Positions 16,811-25,407 of a stretch of DNA of 64,000 nucleotides are shown in pieces. Made by a program: the position numbers and the translations under genes. This DNA is from Oscillospiraceae bacterium. Lineage in GTDB: Bacteria > Bacillota > Clostridia > Oscillospirales > Oscillospiraceae. The notes below the pieces were generated by a model. It saw nothing but the letters and a program-made list of their open reading frames with translations, was not told the DNA's origin and searched no databases. Numbering within the stretch: position 1 is the first letter of the stretch; each line of letters opens with the position of its first letter. The DNA lies in the NCBI GenBank assembly GCA_910575815.1, contig CAJTFN010000001.1, positions 448,841 through 512,840 of the forward strand, read 5' to 3'.

Positions 16811-17788
16811 ATGCTGAAATACATAATCAAGCGGCTGCTGTGGATCATTCCCGTTTTGATCGGCGTTACCGTGATCGTTTTTACGATTCTCTATTTCTCC
16901 CCCGGAGACCCGGCCTATCTGGCCCTGGGGGATAACGCGACGCCGGAGGCCGTGGAGGCCTACCGAATTGAGATGGGAATCAACGGCACCTACTGGGAGC
17001 GGCTGGGCCGGACGCTGATGGGCCTTCTCCAGGGGGACCTGGGACTCTCCTATCGCTCCAGGACGCCGGTCCTGGACGAGCTGATCGTGCGGTTTAAGGT
17101 GACCTTTAACATTTCCGCCTGGAGTATTCTCCTGGGTATCGTGCTGGGCATATTCTTCGGAATTGTGTCCGCCCTGAAACAGAACACCGTCTGGGATTCT
17201 CTGGCCACGGGCTGCGCCCTCTTCGGCATCTCCATGCCTATGTTCTGGCAGGGGCTGATGCTGATTCTGGTGTTTTCCGTGTGGCTGGGGTGGCTGCCGG
17301 CCTCGGGCTACGGCAGCAGCTGGAAGCAGATGATTATGCCGGTCATCGCCCTGGGGGTGAACTCCTCCGCCACCATCATGCGGACCACCCGCAGCTCCAT
17401 GCTGGAGGTCATGCGCCAGGACTATATCCGCACCGCCAAGGCCAAGGGGCAGAGCTACTGGGTGGTGGTCCTGCGCCACGCGCTGAAAAACGCCATGATT
17501 CCCATTGTCACCGTCATCGGCTTGCAGCTGGGCGTGCTGCTGGCGGGCTCCATCGTCACGGAGGTCATCTTCTCCGTGGCGGGGGTGGGCAAGTATCTGG
17601 TGGACTCCCTGAACGCCCGGGACTATGCCGCGGTGCAGGGGTGCGTTCTGCTGATCGCCTTTGTGTCCGCCGTTTTGAACCTGATCGTGGACGTGATCTA
17701 CACGTACATCGATCCCCGGATGAAGACCATGTACGAGAGCACCAAGGTCTTTTCACTCTCAAAGAAAGGGGCGAAGAAAGACGTATGA
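16811..17788 (+). CDS. ABC transporter permease, DppB/OppB type
   Basis: A 325-aa inner-membrane permease with six predicted helices. The N-terminus MLKYIIKRLLWIIPVLIGV is typical of DppB. The EAA loop that contacts the ATPase is visible as DYIRTAKAKGQSYWVVV, and the end is YTYIDPRMK. ATG 16811, preceded by GGGGGT, is used over 16796. The stop overlaps the next start (ATGA). Confidence 0.93.
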   Translation: MLKYIIKRLLWIIPVLIGVTVIVFTILYFSPGDPAYLALGDNATPEAVEAYRIEMGINGTYWERLGRTLMGLLQGDLGLSYRSRTPVLDELIVRFKVTFNISAWSILLGIVLGIFFGIVSALKQNTVWDSLATGCALFGISMPMFWQGLMLILVFSVWLGWLPASGYGSSWKQMIMPVIALGVNSSATIMRTTRSSMLEVMRQDYIRTAKAKGQSYWVVVLRHALKNAMIPIVTVIGLQLGVLLAGSIVTEVIFSVAGVGKYLVDSLNARDYAAVQGCVLLIAFVSAVLNLIVDVIYTYIDPRMKTMYESTKVFSLSKKGAKKDV

Positions 17789-18630
17789 ACAAGCACAGTA
17801 TGCTCTCCGAAATCTGGAGACGCTTCCGCAAGAACCGGCAGGCCGTGGCCGGGCTCATTGTGTTGGTCCTGTTTGTGGTGGTGGCTGTGTTCGCGGAGCA
17901 GCTCGCCCCCTTCGGCTATGACGATCAGGACGCCAGCCGGGCCATGATCGCCCCCTGCCTGGAATTCCCCTTCGGCACGGACAATCTGGGCCGGGATGTG
18001 CTGAGCCGCCTGCTCTACGGCAGCCGCTACTCCCTTTCCATCGGCTTCCTGGCGGTGGGAATCTCCGTTCTCACCGGCGGCTTCCTGGGGGTCATCGCCG
18101 CCTATTACCCGAAGCTGGACAACATCATCATGCGCTGCATGGACCTCTTCATGGCGATTCCGCAGATGCTGCTGGCGATGTGTATTGTTACGGCCCTGGG
18201 CTCCAGCCTCTTTAACCTGATGCTGGCGGTGGGCCTGTCCTCCACGCCGAAGTTCGCCCGGGTGGTGCGGGCCTCCGTGCTGGCCACCCGGGAGCAGGAG
18301 TTCGTGGAGGCCGCCCGGGCCATCGGCGCGGGAAACTGGCGGATCATCCTTCACCACATCCTGCCCAACTCCATCTCCGCCCTGATTGTTCAGGCCACGC
18401 TGGCCATGGCGGGCGCCATCATCTCCGCCTCCGCCCTGAGCTTCCTGGGCTTTGGTATCCAGGCGCCTATGCCGGAGTGGGGGGCGATGCTTTCCGCGGG
18501 CCGGAAATACATCCGGACCCAGGCCTATCTCACCGTGATTCCGGGCCTCGCGATCATGGTGGTGGTCTACGCGCTGAACGTGGTGGGCGACGGCCTGCGG
18601 GATTGCCTGGACCCCAGGCTGAAGAAATAA
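17785..18630 (+). CDS. ABC transporter permease, DppC/OppC type
   Basis: A 281-aa permease with a short cytoplasmic N-terminus (IWRRFRKNRQAVAGLIVLV), six predicted helices, the PFGTDNLGRDVLSRLLYGSR segment typical of DppC and an EAA loop at FVEAARAIGAGNWRIILHH. It pairs with the upstream permease to form the transmembrane channel. The start overlaps the upstream stop by four bases, indicating translational coupling. Confidence 0.93.
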   Translation: MNKHSMLSEIWRRFRKNRQAVAGLIVLVLFVVVAVFAEQLAPFGYDDQDASRAMIAPCLEFPFGTDNLGRDVLSRLLYGSRYSLSIGFLAVGISVLTGGFLGVIAAYYPKLDNIIMRCMDLFMAIPQMLLAMCIVTALGSSLFNLMLAVGLSSTPKFARVVRASVLATREQEFVEAARAIGAGNWRIILHHILPNSISALIVQATLAMAGAIISASALSFLGFGIQAPMPEWGAMLSAGRKYIRTQAYLTVIPGLAIMVVVYALNVVGDGLRDCLDPRLKK

Positions 18631-18648
18631 GCGGGAAAGGAGACTGGC

Positions 18649-19623
18649 ATGGCAGAATCGATTTTGGAAGTGCGGAATCTGGAAATCCGCTACGTGACGG
18701 ACGAGGAAACCGTCTGCGCGGTAAACGACATCTCCTTCTCCCTGGAGAAAGGAGAGAGCATCGGCCTGGTGGGGGAGACCGGCGCGGGAAAGACCACCAC
18801 GGCCCTTGGCATTATGGGCCTGGTGCCGGACCCGCCGGGGGAGATCGTGGGCGGCTCCGTCCTCTTTGAGGGCCAGAACCTGCTCCGGATGCCGGAGAAG
18901 AACCTGCGGGAGATCCGGGGCGGTAAAATCTCCATGATCTTCCAGGACCCCATGACCTCCCTGAATCCCGTGATGACGGTGGGGGAGCAGATCGCCGAGG
19001 TGGTGCTTCTCCACAGCAAAATGAGCAAGGGAGAGGCCCGGAAAAAGGCCATGGAGATGCTGGAGCAGGTGGGCATCCCCGGGGGGCGCTGCGACGACTA
19101 TCCCCATCAGTTCTCCGGCGGCATGAAGCAGCGGGTGATGATCGCCATCGCCCTGGCGTGCAGCCCGGAGCTCCTCATCGCCGATGAGCCCACCACCGCC
19201 CTGGACGTGACCATCCAGGCCCAGGTGCTGGAGCTGATGCGGAATTTGAAACAGGAGTACGGCACGTCCCTGATCCTGATTACCCACGATTTGGGCGTGG
19301 TGGCGAAGATCTGCGACAAGGTGGCGGTGGTTTACGCCGGGGAGATCATCGAGTACGGTACGCTGAAGGACATCTACACCGACAAGCGCCATCCCTACAC
19401 CATCGGCCTCTTCGACTCCCTGCCAGACATCGAGAACGAGTCCGCCGAGCTGAAAGTCATTCAGGGCATGGTGCCGGACCCCTCCTGCCTGCCGGAGGGC
19501 TGCAAATTTCATCCCAGGTGTCCCTACGCGGAGGAGGGCTGCAAGCACGGACGGATGGAGCCGGTATCAGTCAGCGAGACCCACATGGTCCGCTGCGGCC
19601 GGTTCCGCGGCGGGGAGGTTTGA
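18649..19623 (+). CDS. ABC transporter ATP-binding protein, OppD/DppD type
   Basis: A 324-aa ATPase with Walker [10 protein letters not shown], signature [12 protein letters not shown], Walker [13 protein letters not shown] and an H-loop THD. The C-terminal oligopeptide extension includes a cysteine cluster ([19 protein letters not shown]), the family's typical Fe-S/Zn-like motif. It energises import with the next gene product. Confidence 0.94.
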   Translation: MAESILEVRNLEIRYVTDEETVCAVNDISFSLEKGESIGLVGETGAGKTTTALGIMGLVPDPPGEIVGGSVLFEGQNLLRMPEKNLREIRGGKISMIFQDPMTSLNPVMTVGEQIAEVVLLHSKMSKGEARKKAMEMLEQVGIPGGRCDDYPHQFSGGMKQRVMIAIALACSPELLIADEPTTALDVTIQAQVLELMRNLKQEYGTSLILITHDLGVVAKICDKVAVVYAGEIIEYGTLKDIYTDKRHPYTIGLFDSLPDIENESAELKVIQGMVPDPSCLPEGCKFHPRCPYAEEGCKHGRMEPVSVSETHMVRCGRFRGGEV

Positions 19624-19625
19624 GT

Positions 19626-20588
19626 ATGGCTGAGATTTTAAGAGTGGAAGACCTGACCAAATACTTTGCCACCAAGAAGGGGACCCTTCACGCAGTGGAC
19701 GGCGTCAGCTTCCGCGTGGAGGAGAGTAAGACCCTGGGCATCGTGGGAGAGTCCGGCTGCGGAAAGTCCACCCTGGGCCGGGTGATTCTGCACCTCCACG
19801 AACGGACCGGAGGCCGGATTATCTTTCAGGGCCAGGATATCTCCAATGTCACCGCCGCCCAGCTGAAGGAGCTCCGGAAGGACATGCAGATCATCTTCCA
19901 GGACCCTTACGCCTCCCTGAACCCCCGGATGTCCATCGGGGACATCATCGCGGAGCCCCTGAAGATTTATAAGCTCTATCCCTCCAAGGAGGAGCGGCAG
20001 AAAAAAGTCCGGGAGACCATGGACGTGGTGGGCCTGGCGGAGCGGACTTACAGCCTCTATCCCCACGAGCTGGACGGTGGCCGCCGCCAGCGGGTGGGCA
20101 TTGCCCGGGCGCTGATTCTAAACCCCAAGCTGGTGGTCTGTGACGAGCCCGTCTCCGCCCTGGACGTGTCCATTCAGGCCCAGATTCTGAACCTGATGAT
20201 GGAATTACAGCGGGAGCGGAACCTCACCTATCTGTTCATTACCCACAACCTCTCTGTGGTGAAGCACATCTCCGACGACATCACCGTGATGTACCTGGGG
20301 CAGATGGTGGAGAAAGCCGGGGCCTCGGAAATTTTCGCCCATCAGTACCATCCCTACACCAAGGCCCTGATTTCCGCGATTCCCCAGCCGAAGTACAACG
20401 CGCCGGACCAGCAGATCATTCTGAAGGGGGAGATTACCTCTCCCATCAACGTTACCAGGTCCTGCCGCTTCGCGCCCCGGTGTGTTTACGCCAAGCCCGA
20501 GTGCTTCGAACAGGAGCCCCAGCTGGAGGAGGTCTCCAAGGACCATTTTGTCAAGTGCCACTTTGTCCGTGAGATCAACGGGCTGTAA
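19626..20588 (+). CDS. ABC transporter ATP-binding protein, OppF/DppF type
   Basis: A 320-aa ATPase with Walker A GESGCGKST and Walker B LVVCDEPVSALD. The signature reads LDGGRRQRVGIARAL, with Asp in place of the usual Ser of LSGGQ. The C-terminal extension has RSCRFAPRCVYAKPEC. The start lies 2 nt after the OppD stop. With OppD it forms an asymmetric ATPase pair; a variant signature would make one composite site different. Confidence 0.93.
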   Translation: MAEILRVEDLTKYFATKKGTLHAVDGVSFRVEESKTLGIVGESGCGKSTLGRVILHLHERTGGRIIFQGQDISNVTAAQLKELRKDMQIIFQDPYASLNPRMSIGDIIAEPLKIYKLYPSKEERQKKVRETMDVVGLAERTYSLYPHELDGGRRQRVGIARALILNPKLVVCDEPVSALDVSIQAQILNLMMELQRERNLTYLFITHNLSVVKHISDDITVMYLGQMVEKAGASEIFAHQYHPYTKALISAIPQPKYNAPDQQIILKGEITSPINVTRSCRFAPRCVYAKPECFEQEPQLEEVSKDHFVKCHFVREINGL

Positions 20589-20636
20589 CGGCGGCCCGGA
20601 AGACCAAGCTCCTTCGGGGGGCGCGGTTTCCGCTGC

Positions 20637-20671
20637 GGGCCCGCGATCTCATGGGCGGGCCCTGTTTGTGG
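20637..20671 (+). terminator. hairpin before the dehydratase gene, possible partial terminator
   Basis: GGGCCCGC/GCGGGCCC stem followed by TGTTTGT, between the transporter genes and the downstream enzyme gene. Confidence 0.4.
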
Positions 20672-20710
20672 ACGATATCGATTATGAAAGCTCTGAAGGA
20701 GTGTATTGAA

Positions 20711-22234
20711 ATGGAAAATTTTAAGAAGTCCATGCTGATTGAGGAGAACGACAACGTCGCTGTGGCCGTGGAGCCCATACAGGCCGGGGAGAGCACCCAG
20801 GTGGCCGGAGAGACGCTGACCGCCAACGAGTTCATCAAGGAAGGCCATAAGATCGCCCGGGTGGACATTGCCAAGGGCGCCGAGATTATCAAGTACGGCG
20901 TACATATTGGCGTTGCCACCCAGGCGATCCGAAAGGGCGACTGGGTCCACGAGCACAACGTCTATGACGACTTCGAGGAGATCAACCAGGAGAAGCGGGC
21001 CTATTACCGCTCCATGGCCCCGGAGGCGCTGGACTACAGCGTGACCTACCGCTACAAGCCCGAGGAGCTGAACCTTCCGGAGACCATCCCCGGCTATAAG
21101 CGGGCGGACGGCTCCTTCGGCATCCGGAACCAGGTGGTGGTGATTTCCCTGGTCCAGTGCTCCAACAACGCCGCCCAGAGAATCGCCGCGGCCTGTGATG
21201 TGCCGGCCACCTTTGTGGACGCGGCCTGCGGCGAGTTCCCGGACCGCTTCGCCCGGACCCGCCGTGGCTTTATCACCACCGGCACCCATCCCAACACCTT
21301 CGGCGTGGTGCTGCTGTCCTTGGGCTGCCAGCAGACGGACCCGGAGGACGTGGCCGCGGAAATCCGGAAAACGGGCCGCCCCGTGGTGAACATCAGCATG
21401 CAGGCCGAGGGCGGCGCCACCAAGGCCATTCAGGACGGCATCGCCGCCGTGGAGGAGCTGAAGCGCCAGGCGGAGGCCCAGAAGCGGGAGCCCTGCCCGC
21501 TCAGCGGGCTGATCATTGGCGGATACAACGGCGGCTCCGACTGGACCAGCGGCCTCTCCGCCAATCCCGTGGTGGGGGAGGTCATCGACATGCACCTGGC
21601 CATTGGCGGAAGGGCCGTGGAGGTCTGCGGCCGGGGGGGCTATCCCACCGACGCCGCCTCCTATGAAATCGGTATGCGGCTGATGGACATCGGGGATTTC
21701 TTTAACGAGGATTGCACCCGCCGGGGCGGCAAAGGCCTCTCCCAGGTAAACCCCACCCCGGGCAATAAGGCTGGCGGCCTCACCACCATGACGGAGAAGA
21801 ACCTGGGCAGCTTCCGCACCCAGGGCCACGGGCGGATTTTGGGCATACTGGACTGCGGAGACCCGGTGCCGGGCCCGGGGGCCTGGGGCATCAACCAGGC
21901 CCAGGGAGCCAACGACGCCTATGCTTCCACCACCCTGGCTATGAGCGGCTGTCACATCTGCCTCTTCACCACCGGCCGGGGCAACCCCATCGGCAACGCC
22001 TGCATGACCACCATCAAGATCACCGGCAACGTCCAGACAGCCTCGGCGCTGGCGGACATGATCGACTATTCCGCCGCGCCCATGCTCTACGGAGAGCTGG
22101 GCCTGGCCGAGAGCGGCCGGGAGCTCTACGACCAGATGCTCCGTGTGGCGGCGGGAGAGCCCACCAAGGCGGAGCTGCTGGGGGACTACAGCTGGACCAC
22201 GCCCCACGGCACCAGCTATAACGGCGACTATTGA
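20711..22234 (+). CDS. UxaA-family (altronate/galactarate dehydratase-like) hydro-lyase
   Basis: A 507-aa cytosolic enzyme. An N-terminal SAF-like domain (~1-90, IARVDIAKGAEIIKYGVHIG, with VHEHNVYDD) is fused to the large UxaA C-terminal domain (GYKRADGSFGIRN, IGGYNGGSDWTSG, TEKNLGSFRTQGHG, GRGNPIGNACMTTIKITGN). Relatives dehydrate altronate, galactarate or sulfolactate using a metal. The gene sits at the end of an opine-dehydrogenase and ABC-importer locus, so the substrate may be a sugar acid released from an imported conjugate; this is inference. GAAGGAG precedes ATG 20711, which is preferred over 20651. Confidence 0.82.
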   Translation: MENFKKSMLIEENDNVAVAVEPIQAGESTQVAGETLTANEFIKEGHKIARVDIAKGAEIIKYGVHIGVATQAIRKGDWVHEHNVYDDFEEINQEKRAYYRSMAPEALDYSVTYRYKPEELNLPETIPGYKRADGSFGIRNQVVVISLVQCSNNAAQRIAAACDVPATFVDAACGEFPDRFARTRRGFITTGTHPNTFGVVLLSLGCQQTDPEDVAAEIRKTGRPVVNISMQAEGGATKAIQDGIAAVEELKRQAEAQKREPCPLSGLIIGGYNGGSDWTSGLSANPVVGEVIDMHLAIGGRAVEVCGRGGYPTDAASYEIGMRLMDIGDFFNEDCTRRGGKGLSQVNPTPGNKAGGLTTMTEKNLGSFRTQGHGRILGILDCGDPVPGPGAWGINQAQGANDAYASTTLAMSGCHICLFTTGRGNPIGNACMTTIKITGNVQTASALADMIDYSAAPMLYGELGLAESGRELYDQMLRVAAGEPTKAELLGDYSWTTPHGTSYNGDY

Positions 22235-22242
22235 GCCGGAAT

Positions 22243-22275
22243 GGGGAACGGATGACCGCAGGTTGTCCGTTCCCC
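22243..22275 (+). promoter_or_regulatory. intercistronic hairpin
   Basis: A perfect 10-bp stem, GGGGAACGGA/TCCGTTCCCC, just after the dehydratase stop. No T-run, so a leaky terminator or RNA-stability element. Confidence 0.4.
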
Positions 22276-22318
22276 CTTGCCGCCGTGAGGGCGGCGGTCC
22301 GGCGGGGGAAATGGAAGG

Positions 22319-23200
22319 ATGTGTAATGGAGTCTTGGGAAATCAAAAGACAAAGGCCGTATGCCTGATGCTGCTGTCGGCGCTGTCCTTTTCCGTGATGC
22401 AGGTGTTTGTGAAGCTGACCTCCTCGGAGGTGGGGACCTTTGAACAGACCTTCTTTCGGAATCTGGTCAGCTTGTTCATTGCCGCGGGTATGGTCCGGCG
22501 GGAGAAGCTGCGGGTGTTTCAGGAGATGAAGCGGGGACGCTGGGCCCTTTGGGGACGGTCCTTCTTCGGGTTTTTGGGGGTGGTGCTGTTTTTCTATGCC
22601 ACCGGCCAAGCCCGGCAGGCGGACGTGGCGATGCTGAACCGGGCCTCTCCGGTGTTCGTGACCCTCTTCGCCGCGCTTTTTTTGAAGGAGAAGATCACTC
22701 CGGTGAAGGTAGCATCCACGTTTCTCTGCCTCACCGGAGCTTATGTGGCCATGCAGCCCTCCTTCGACTCCAATCCCTTTCCGCTGCTGGCGGCGCTGAG
22801 CGCGGCGGTGGTGTCCGGCGTTGCCTATACGATGCTGTCCTACTGCAAGAATTATGTGAACCCCTCCGTGATTGTGTTTCACTTTTCCGCCTTCAGCACG
22901 GTGTGCTCTCTGGTGCTGATGCTGCCCCGGTTTGTGGTTCCTTCGCTGCCGGTGCTGGCCATGCTGCTGCTGATCGGCGTCTTTGCCGCCGGAGGGCAGT
23001 TCCTGCTGACCTACGCTTACCAGCGGGCTCCCGCCTCGGAGGTCAGCATCTACCAGTATTCCGGTGTGGTGTTCACAGCGGCGCTGAGTTATTTGGTCTT
23101 CGGGGAATCCCTCAGTGGCAGCTCGCTGCTGGGCGGAGCGCTGATTCTGGGGGCGATTTTCTGGGTGTTCCAGCACCACAGAACGCACCTGGAAGCGTGA
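22319..23200 (+). CDS. EamA/DMT-family transporter
   Basis: A 293-aa membrane protein with about ten helices in two repeated EamA units. Typical pieces are AVCLMLLSALSFSVMQVFVK, RQADVAMLNRASPVFVTLFA and FLKEKITPVKVAS in repeat 1, and ASEVSIYQYSGVVFTAALSY in repeat 2. DMT members usually export amino acids, metabolites or drugs. As last gene of the opine-type locus it may export the product or excess amino acid; unproven. The start at 22319 follows GGGGGAA; the spacing is acceptable but not ideal. Confidence 0.85.
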   Translation: MCNGVLGNQKTKAVCLMLLSALSFSVMQVFVKLTSSEVGTFEQTFFRNLVSLFIAAGMVRREKLRVFQEMKRGRWALWGRSFFGFLGVVLFFYATGQARQADVAMLNRASPVFVTLFAALFLKEKITPVKVASTFLCLTGAYVAMQPSFDSNPFPLLAALSAAVVSGVAYTMLSYCKNYVNPSVIVFHFSAFSTVCSLVLMLPRFVVPSLPVLAMLLLIGVFAAGGQFLLTYAYQRAPASEVSIYQYSGVVFTAALSYLVFGESLSGSSLLGGALILGAIFWVFQHHRTHLEA

Positions 23201-23257
23201 GCTGCCAGGGACCGCAAAGCCCCGGGAGATCCGAAGGGCAAAACGCGGCGTAAACAG

Positions 23258-23298
23258 CAAAACAGCTCCCCCGCAGGCCAAGGGCCTGCGGGGGAGCT
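23258..23298 (-). terminator. terminator of the HAD gene, shared convergent hairpin
   Basis: Perfect 16-bp stem (arms 23264-23279 and 23283-23298). On the minus strand it is followed by GTTTTGCTGTTT, so it terminates the HAD gene. On plus the tail is poor, though the hairpin also follows the EamA gene. Confidence 0.75.
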
Positions 23299-23309
23299 AT
23301 CTATCTGCG

Positions 23310-24086
23310 TCAATTGCCGGGGATATCCCCAACGCCGCTGAGAATATAGTGGGGACGGTAAGGATACTGTTCGCAGGTTTCCCGGGTAGAGACGCCGGAG
23401 AGGACCAGCGCGGTATCCAGACCCGTCTCAATGCCGGCGATGATGTCGGTGTCCATGCGGTCGCCGATCATGACGGCATTCTCGGAGTGAACGCCCAGCA
23501 TGCGCAGTCCGGTGCGCATCATCAGGGGATTCGGCTTTCCCACGAAGTAGGCGTGCTTTCCCGTGGCCAGCTCAATGGGCGCGATAAGGGCCCGGCAGGC
23601 GGGGACGATGCCGGCTTCTGAGGGCGCCGTCAAATCGTAGTTCGTGCCGATAAGCTTGGCGCCGCCGTTCACCAGACGGATGGCCTTGGTGATCTGTTCC
23701 AGATTGTAGGCAGAGGACTCTCCCACCACCACGTAGTCCGGGTTCACGTCGTTGTAAGTGATGCCCTTGTCGTAGAGGGCGTTCATGACGCCGTGCTCGC
23801 CCACCACATAGGCGCTGCACCCTGGGGCCTGGCTGTCCAGAAAATAGGCGGTGGCCAGGGCGCTTGTGTAAAAGTGGGACTCGTCCACGTCCAGGCCCAT
23901 CCGGGCCAGCTTCTGCTGGAGTTCCTTGGGGGTGTACTGGCTGGAGTTCGTCAGGAACAGGTAGTTCTTCTTCTCCCGGGAGAGCCAGAGCACAAACTCC
24001 CGCACGCCCGGCAAAAGGGCGTTGCCGTGATAGATCACACCGTCCATGTCGCAGATAAAGCCTTGTTTCTTCCTTAATAAATCCAT
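23310..24086 (-). CDS. HAD-IIA family phosphatase (NagD-like)
   Basis: A 258-aa cytosolic hydrolase. The HAD motif I is FICDMDGVIYHGN with nucleophile Asp, motif II LTNSS, motif III GKPNP and motif IV MIGDRMDTDI. The cap insertion is of the IIA type, as in NagD or phosphoglycolate/p-nitrophenyl phosphatases. The substrate cannot be read from sequence. ATG 24086 is preferred over 24113: AGGAGA sits 7 nt upstream. Monocistronic with its own promoter. Confidence 0.9.
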   Translation of the reverse strand: MDLLRKKQGFICDMDGVIYHGNALLPGVREFVLWLSREKKNYLFLTNSSQYTPKELQQKLARMGLDVDESHFYTSALATAYFLDSQAPGCSAYVVGEHGVMNALYDKGITYNDVNPDYVVVGESSAYNLEQITKAIRLVNGGAKLIGTNYDLTAPSEAGIVPACRALIAPIELATGKHAYFVGKPNPLMMRTGLRMLGVHSENAVMIGDRMDTDIIAGIETGLDTALVLSGVSTRETCEQYPYRPHYILSGVGDIPGN

Positions 24087-24180
24087 GGTAATCTCCTGTC
24101 TCATAAAGGGCAAGTGCCCGTATTGTTCTGTTTGAAGGGGAATTGTAGTATTCCCGTTTTTTCAAATCCGCTTTTTCATC

Positions 24181-24209
24181 AGTATCCCATATTCGAAGGG
24201 ATTTGTCAA
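24181..24209 (-). promoter_or_regulatory. promoter of the HAD phosphatase gene
   Basis: Minus strand TTGACA (24209-24204), 17-nt spacer, GATACT (24186-24181). Confidence 0.65.
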
Positions 24210-24265
24210 AGGAAACCATCCAGACCGCGGCCCCCTCCGTGTTTCTTTCGAAGGGGGATTCGCCA

Positions 24266-24295
24266 TAGGGGCGGACCAGGGTCTCCGCCCGTCTT
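24266..24295 (-). repeat. dispersed 30-nt palindromic repeat, copy 1
   Basis: Read on minus it matches the copy at 58275-58304 at 26 of 30 positions. Arms GGGCGGA and TCCGCCC can pair. Both copies are intergenic. The remaining ~300-nt gap (24114-24411) holds no gene. Confidence 0.6.
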
Positions 24296-24411
24296 CCGGG
24301 AGCGCCCTTCCTCCGCGGGAGAGAGGGTGCAACCCCACAGGCGCTCCTCCGAATCATCGGATTCCCAAATGGAAGATTCCTGCCGCAAAGAAGGCTCCAA
24401 AGGTCCTTCCT

Positions 24412-25350
24412 CTAAAACAGATCCCCAGGCAGACGGATATCCTCCCGGGGCACCTGCTCCCAATCGAACTCCGACAGCAGCTCCGCCGCAGACCGGGGTT
24501 CGCCGGAGGGGTGAAAGCCCGCCAGCTGAGCCAGCTTTCCCAGCAGCTCCGCCGCCGTGACCCGGCCCTGGAGACGGTCCAGTCCCGCGTCGGCGTCCCG
24601 CTTGGAGAGCCGCCGTCCGTCGGGGGCCAGAAGAAGAGGAATGTGGCAAAAGGCCGGCGGCGTCAGGCCCAGGAGCTGGTATAAATAAAGCTGCCTGGGG
24701 GTGGAGGAAAGCAGATCCGCTCCCCGGACCACCTCGGTGATTCCCATAGCGGCGTCGTCTACCACCACGGCCAGCTGATAGGCGAACATGCCGTCGGACC
24801 GGCGGAGAAGAAAGTCCCCGCAGTCCCGCGCCAGGTTTTCCTCGTAGAGCCCCATATGCCCGTCCACAAAGGAGAACACCCGGTCCGGGGTTTTCAGCCG
24901 GAGAGCGGGGGAGCGGTGGGCGGCCCGTTCCGCCCGCTGAGCGGGGGACAGATCCCGGCAGGTCCCGGAATAGACGGCCTGCCCGTCCTCCCGGTGGGGG
25001 GCGCTGGCGGCGTGAAGCTCCGCCCGGGTGCAGAAGCAGGGATAGATCAGCCCCAGGTCCTCCAGACGCTCCAGGGCGGCCTGATAGAGGGCGGACCGCC
25101 GGCTTTGAAAATAGGGCGCATCCGGCCCGCCGCAAACCGGCCCCTCATCCCAATCCAGACCCAGCCAGCGGAGGTCCTCCATCATCTGCTCCGCATAGCG
25201 CGCGGGACAGCGGGCGGTGTCCAGATCCTCAATCCGCAGGACCACCTTTCCGCCCTTCTGCCGGGCGCTGAGCCAGGCCAGGAGGCAACAGAATAGGTTC
25301 CCCAGGTGAATACGCCCGCTGGGGGAGGGGGCGAAGCGTCCCACAGTCAT
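24412..25350 (-). CDS. gluQ: glutamyl-Q tRNA(Asp) synthetase
   Basis: A 312-aa truncated GluRS paralogue that attaches glutamate to queuosine of tRNA-Asp, without an anticodon-binding domain. HIGH-like motif: GRFAPSPSGRIHLGNL. KMSKS-like motif: RLSKRDADAGLD. The zinc site of GluQRS is visible as CFC near 105 and YSGTC near 130. Length agrees with the family (~300 aa). ATG 25350 is preferred (AAGGAGG upstream). The cell must make queuosine for this to act; no que genes lie here. Confidence 0.93.
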   Translation of the reverse strand: MTVGRFAPSPSGRIHLGNLFCCLLAWLSARQKGGKVVLRIEDLDTARCPARYAEQMMEDLRWLGLDWDEGPVCGGPDAPYFQSRRSALYQAALERLEDLGLIYPCFCTRAELHAASAPHREDGQAVYSGTCRDLSPAQRAERAAHRSPALRLKTPDRVFSFVDGHMGLYEENLARDCGDFLLRRSDGMFAYQLAVVVDDAAMGITEVVRGADLLSSTPRQLYLYQLLGLTPPAFCHIPLLLAPDGRRLSKRDADAGLDRLQGRVTAAELLGKLAQLAGFHPSGEPRSAAELLSEFDWEQVPREDIRLPGDLF

Positions 25351-25376
25351 GCCGGGACCTCCTTTCCAACATGAGA

Positions 25377-25401
25377 GGCCCGGACCCAAACGGTCCGGGC
25401 C
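25377..25401 (-). terminator. hairpin after fakA
   Basis: Perfect stem GGCCCGGACC/GGTCCGGGCC with a 5-nt loop, just past the fakA stop and before gluQ. The tail lacks a T-run, so termination may be partial. Confidence 0.45.
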
Positions 25402-25407
25402 TGCCGG

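Noticed and set aside
20486..23281. 931-codon open frame on minus
   Set aside because: Covers UxaA and EamA genes in antisense; His/Gly/Gln-rich, no recognisable protein.
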